Positions 13,073-14,153 of a stretch of DNA of 14,153 bases are shown here, piece after piece. Below the pieces are notes generated by a model, which was given only the letters and a program-made list of their open reading frames with translations, did not search any database and was not told the origin of the DNA. The position numbers were made by a program, and so were the translations under genes. This stretch comes from AVCC01 sp041736255. Its GTDB lineage: Bacteria; Pseudomonadota; Gammaproteobacteria; Burkholderiales; Burkholderiaceae_D. The DNA lies in the NCBI GenBank assembly GCA_041736255.1, contig JBGSTZ010000071.1:1-14153 (forward strand). The letters are read 5' to 3'. Each line of letters begins with the position of its first letter. Positions within the stretch are counted from its first letter, which is position 1.

Positions 13073-14153
13073 CTACATATTCCGCCGGTACTGCCCCCCC
13101 ACCTCAAACAACGCGGTGGTAATCTGCCCCAGCGAACACACCCGCACCGCGTCCATCAGTTTCTCGAACACGTTTTCGTTATTGGTCGCAGCTTGCTGCA
13201 ATGCGGCCAAGGCTTGCGGGGCTTCGGCTGCGTGGCGGCTCTGGAAATCGGCCAGGCGGGTCAGTTGCGATTGCTTTTCGGCCTCGGTCGAGCGGGCCAG
13301 TTCGATTTTTTGCGGCGCGTCGCCGGCTTTCGGGTTGCGGAAGGTGTTGACGCCGACGATGGGTAGTGTGCCGTCATGCTTCATGTGTTCGTAGTGCATC
13401 GATTCTTCCTGGATCTTGCCGCGCTGGTAGCCAGTTTCCATTGCGCCCAGCACGCCGCCGCGTTCGGCGATGCGCTCGAATTCCTGCAATACCGCTTCTT
13501 CCAGCAGGTCGGTCAATTCCTCGATGATGAAGCTGCCCTGGATCGGGTTTTCGTTCTTGGCCAGGCCCCATTCGCGGTTGATGATCAATTGAATTGCCAA
13601 AGCCCTGCGCACCGATTCGTCGGTCGGGGTGGTGATCGCTTCATCGAAGGCGTTGGTGTGCAGACTGTTGCAATTGTCGTAAATTGCGATCAGCGCCTGC
13701 AGCGTGGTGCGGATGTCGTTGAAGTCGATTTCCTGCGCGTGCAGCGAGCGCCCGGAAGTCTGGATATGGTATTTCAGCTTCTGGCTGCGCTCGTTGGCGC
13801 CGTATTTGTCGCGCATCGCCACTACCCACAAACGGCGCGCGACGCGGCCCAGTACGGTGTATTCCGGGTCCATGCCATTGCTGAAAAAGAACGACAGATT
13901 CGGTGCGAAATCATCGATGTGCATGCCGCGCGCCAGATAGGCTTCGACGAAGGTGAAGCCGTTCGACAGCGTGAACGCCAGTTGCGAGATCGGATTGGCA
14001 CCGGCTTCGGCAATGTGGTAGCCGGAGATCGAGACCGAATAGAAGTTGCGCACCTGGTGGTGGACGAAGTATTCCTGGATGTCGCCCATGACTTTCAGGC
14101 TGAATTCGGTCGAGAAGATGCAGGTGTTCTGGCCCTGATCTTCTTTCAGGATG
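13073..14153 (-). CDS. icmF: Fused isobutyryl-CoA mutase IcmF, C-terminal part (cut by window edge)
   Basis: About 360 codons of the C-terminal mutase region; the frame is open to the right edge, so the ATG at 14089 is internal and not the start. IcmF is a cobalamin-dependent acyl-CoA mutase fused to its MeaB-like GTPase chaperone; it interconverts isobutyryl- and n-butyryl-CoA (some act on pivalyl-CoA). Visible signatures are the EDQGQNTCIFSTEFSLKVMGDIQEY lead-in, YSVSISGYHIAEAGANP, the FAPNLSFFFSNGMDPEYTVLG segment and SGRSLHAQEIDFNDIRTTLQAL, typical of the large-subunit barrel in this family. The B12-binding and GTPase domains would lie beyond the window. The GYHIAEAGA form rather than GYHIREAGA favours IcmF over methylmalonyl-CoA mutase, but the substrate is inferred. 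The stop is 3 nt from REP I. Confidence 0.87.
   Translation of the reverse strand, partial: ILKEDQGQNTCIFSTEFSLKVMGDIQEYFVHHQVRNFYSVSISGYHIAEAGANPISQLAFTLSNGFTFVEAYLARGMHIDDFAPNLSFFFSNGMDPEYTVLGRVARRLWVVAMRDKYGANERSQKLKYHIQTSGRSLHAQEIDFNDIRTTLQALIAIYDNCNSLHTNAFDEAITTPTDESVRRALAIQLIINREWGLAKNENPIQGSFIIEELTDLLEEAVLQEFERIAERGGVLGAMETGYQRGKIQEESMHYEHMKHDGTLPIVGVNTFRNPKAGDAPQKIELARSTEAEKQSQLTRLADFQSRHAAEAPQALAALQQAATNNENVFEKLMDAVRVCSLGQITTALFEVGGQYRRNM

Overview
The window looks like betaproteobacterial chromosome, probably Oxalobacteraceae or a close Burkholderiales relative. This is inferred from the protein families (AhpCF, FadD, fused mutase IcmF, a Burkholderiales-style small lipoprotein) and the moderate G+C; no rRNA or other strong taxonomic marker is present. 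It is a mosaic of conserved metabolic genes and accessory DNA.

Left part (1-6416). The window opens in the last codons of an IS110-family transposase. Its 3' side is joined to the C-terminal third or so of a type III-like restriction enzyme (Res) that has lost its helicase part. A strong bidirectional terminator separates this from the convergent peroxide-defence operon ahpC-ahpF, which has a recognisable sigma70-type promoter, a candidate OxyR site and a 22-bp palindrome inside the promoter. Next come a very small Cys-rich protein, a terminator, and a two-gene membrane operon: an ethylbenzene-dehydrogenase-type haem-domain protein followed by a DUF2231-like membrane protein.

Middle part (6417-8960). 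A non-coding stretch contains a ~96-nt imperfect hairpin repeat. It precedes a long-chain acyl-CoA ligase (fadD) read leftwards from a TTG start.

Right part (8961-13069) is the most unusual. It holds nine copies of a GTAG-type REP (repetitive extragenic palindrome), together with the gene family known to act on such repeats, a RAYT (REP-associated tyrosine transposase). The RAYT gene lies between two inverted REPs with their GTAG ends outward (REP-RAYT-REP, 9658-10373). Three further inverted REP doublets follow. Two REP copies are a 111-nt long form whose loop contains three extra hairpins. REPs lie 3-6 nt from the stop codons of four genes. Between them sit small accessory genes: vapBC toxin-antitoxin, a small lipoprotein, an HTH-2TM membrane regulator and an exported HExxH peptidase.

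Right edge. The C-terminal part of icmF (fused isobutyryl-CoA mutase) runs off the window. Its last 39 nt, including the stop, recur as a diverged remnant on the far side of the last REP doublet, so that doublet is bracketed by two copies of the gene's end.

Functionally, ahpCF (peroxide detoxification), fadD and icmF (acyl-CoA metabolism) are core genes. The IS/res relic, vapBC, the RAYT and the REPs are the mobile or selfish layer.
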